A program made the translations under genes and the position numbers. Shown here one piece after another: positions 18,201-18,552 of a stretch of 18,552 nucleotides of DNA. Where the stretch lies: contig JAEERN010000145.1 of NCBI GenBank assembly GCA_016285815.1, positions 1 through 18,552 on the forward strand, given 5' to 3'. This stretch comes from Clostridiales bacterium (GTDB lineage: Bacteria > Bacillota > Clostridia > Oscillospirales > QAMX01). How positions within the stretch are numbered: position 1 is the first letter of the stretch; every line of letters begins with the position of its first letter. Under the pieces are notes generated by a model. The model had not been told where the DNA came from. It searched no databases and was given only the letters and a program-made list of their open reading frames with translations.

Positions 18201-18230
18201 GTCATGCGCCGGACAGGCACGTCATAAGAA
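18201..18230 (+). promoter_or_regulatory. candidate sigma-E promoter for spoIIIAC
   Basis: GTCATGCG (18201-18208), a 14-nt spacer and CATAAGAA (18223-18230) show the spacing and the TCA and CATA cores of mother-cell sigma-E promoters. Match quality is only fair. Sigma-E drives spoIIIA in Bacillus. No sigma-A-like promoter was seen on this strand here. Confidence 0.35.
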
Positions 18231-18287
18231 TAGAGCGAACGGGAAAACGCGGCCTGCGCGAGACGGGCCGCCGGCGGAGCGGATGGT

Positions 18288-18482
18288 ATGGATACGGATC
18301 TCATTTTCAGGATCGCGGGGATCGGGCTGATGGTGTCGCTGGTCAATCTGATCCTCACCAAAAGCGGGCGGGAGGACGCGGCCTTTCTGGTCACGCTGGC
18401 CGGACTGGCGGTGGTGCTGGTCTCGCTGGTCCGCGAGCTCAGCGAGCTGTTCGCGCTGATCCGAAGCGCGTTTTCCTTTTGA
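18288..18482 (+). CDS. spoIIIAC: stage III sporulation protein AC
   Basis: SpoIIIAC is a small membrane protein of the SpoIIIA-SpoIIQ channel linking mother cell and forespore. This 64-residue protein matches my recollection of B. subtilis SpoIIIAC along its length: LIFRIAGIGLMVSLVNLIL corresponds to the first helix, then KSGREDAAFLVTLAG and a second helix, ending in FALIRSAF. Two transmembrane helices are visible (about 5-24 and 33-50). The ribosome-binding site is weak (GGAGCGG). In typical operons spoIIIAA and spoIIIAB come first, but here the upstream sequence holds only the divergent mannosidase promoter. The stop overlaps the next gene. Confidence 0.92.
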   Translation: MDTDLIFRIAGIGLMVSLVNLILTKSGREDAAFLVTLAGLAVVLVSLVRELSELFALIRSAFSF

Positions 18483-18552
18483 CCGCCGCAGAGGTCGCCC
18501 TCGCCGCGGCGGCGGCGGCCGTGGCGGCGGCTCTGTTGGGCGTCGCCGTCCG
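18479..18552 (+). CDS. spoIIIAD: stage III sporulation protein AD (N-terminal start only)
   Basis: A frame starting at TTG 18479 overlaps the spoIIIAC stop (TTGA) and runs off the right edge after about 24 codons. It encodes TAAEVALAAAA and more Ala, Val and Leu, a hydrophobic N-terminal helix as expected for SpoIIIAD, the next gene in every spoIIIA operon I know. No ATG or GTG in this frame is better placed. The call relies mainly on position and hydrophobicity. Confidence 0.7.
   Translation, partial: MTAAEVALAAAAAAVAAALLGVAV

Overview
The window looks like a chromosomal segment of a high-G+C, endospore-forming member of the Firmicutes, probably Clostridia. The evidence is a spoVM-like micro-gene, spoIIIAC with the start of spoIIIAD, a T-box leader before pheST, GGAGG-type ribosome-binding sites, and the gene order tig-clpP-clpX-lon-engB. 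I cannot name a genus. I see no insertion sequence, phage gene, CRISPR array, tRNA or rRNA. Gene density and base composition look even throughout, so this reads as core chromosome rather than an island.

Layout. (1) 1-420: the last codons of an FtsX/MacB-type ABC permease, then a 24-codon TTG-start gene that aligns without gaps to SpoVM, then a hairpin terminator. (2) 490-3960: a protein-quality-control operon, tig, clpP and clpX, led by an extended -10 promoter and closed by a strong intrinsic terminator. (3) 3986-7885: lon, engB and a fumarylacetoacetate hydrolase-family gene, tightly packed (4-bp overlap, then a 3-nt gap) behind a TTGCTA-17-TATAAT promoter. They end at a terminator that also serves the convergent nadE. 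(4) 7912-9937: nadE on the minus strand with its own promoter. (5) 9962-13826: a promoter, a T-box riboswitch leader of about 290 nt, pheS, pheT and a terminator. (6) 13939-14835: an unrecognised lipoprotein with a duplicated internal module, sharing a bidirectional terminator with the next unit. (7) 14925-18170, minus strand: a GH38 alpha-mannosidase and a histidine-phosphatase gene in one operon behind a full-consensus sigma-A promoter. (8) 18201-18552: divergent from that operon, spoIIIAC and the start of spoIIIAD.

How the genes fit together. Trigger factor, ClpXP and Lon form a folding and proteolysis block, and EngB serves 50S assembly. The T-box should couple PheRS synthesis to uncharged tRNA-Phe. 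SpoVM and SpoIIIAC/AD belong to the mother-cell programme of sporulation.

Points most worth a second look: the full-length NadE has lost the Lys and Cys of its glutaminase site while keeping an intact synthetase domain; the spoVM gene is too short and has too rare a start codon for routine gene callers; the T-box bulge has UA where the family has CC; spoIIIAC appears to begin its operon with no spoIIIAA or spoIIIAB in front; and the lipoprotein carries an internal duplication. I found no evidence for a wholly new multi-gene system.
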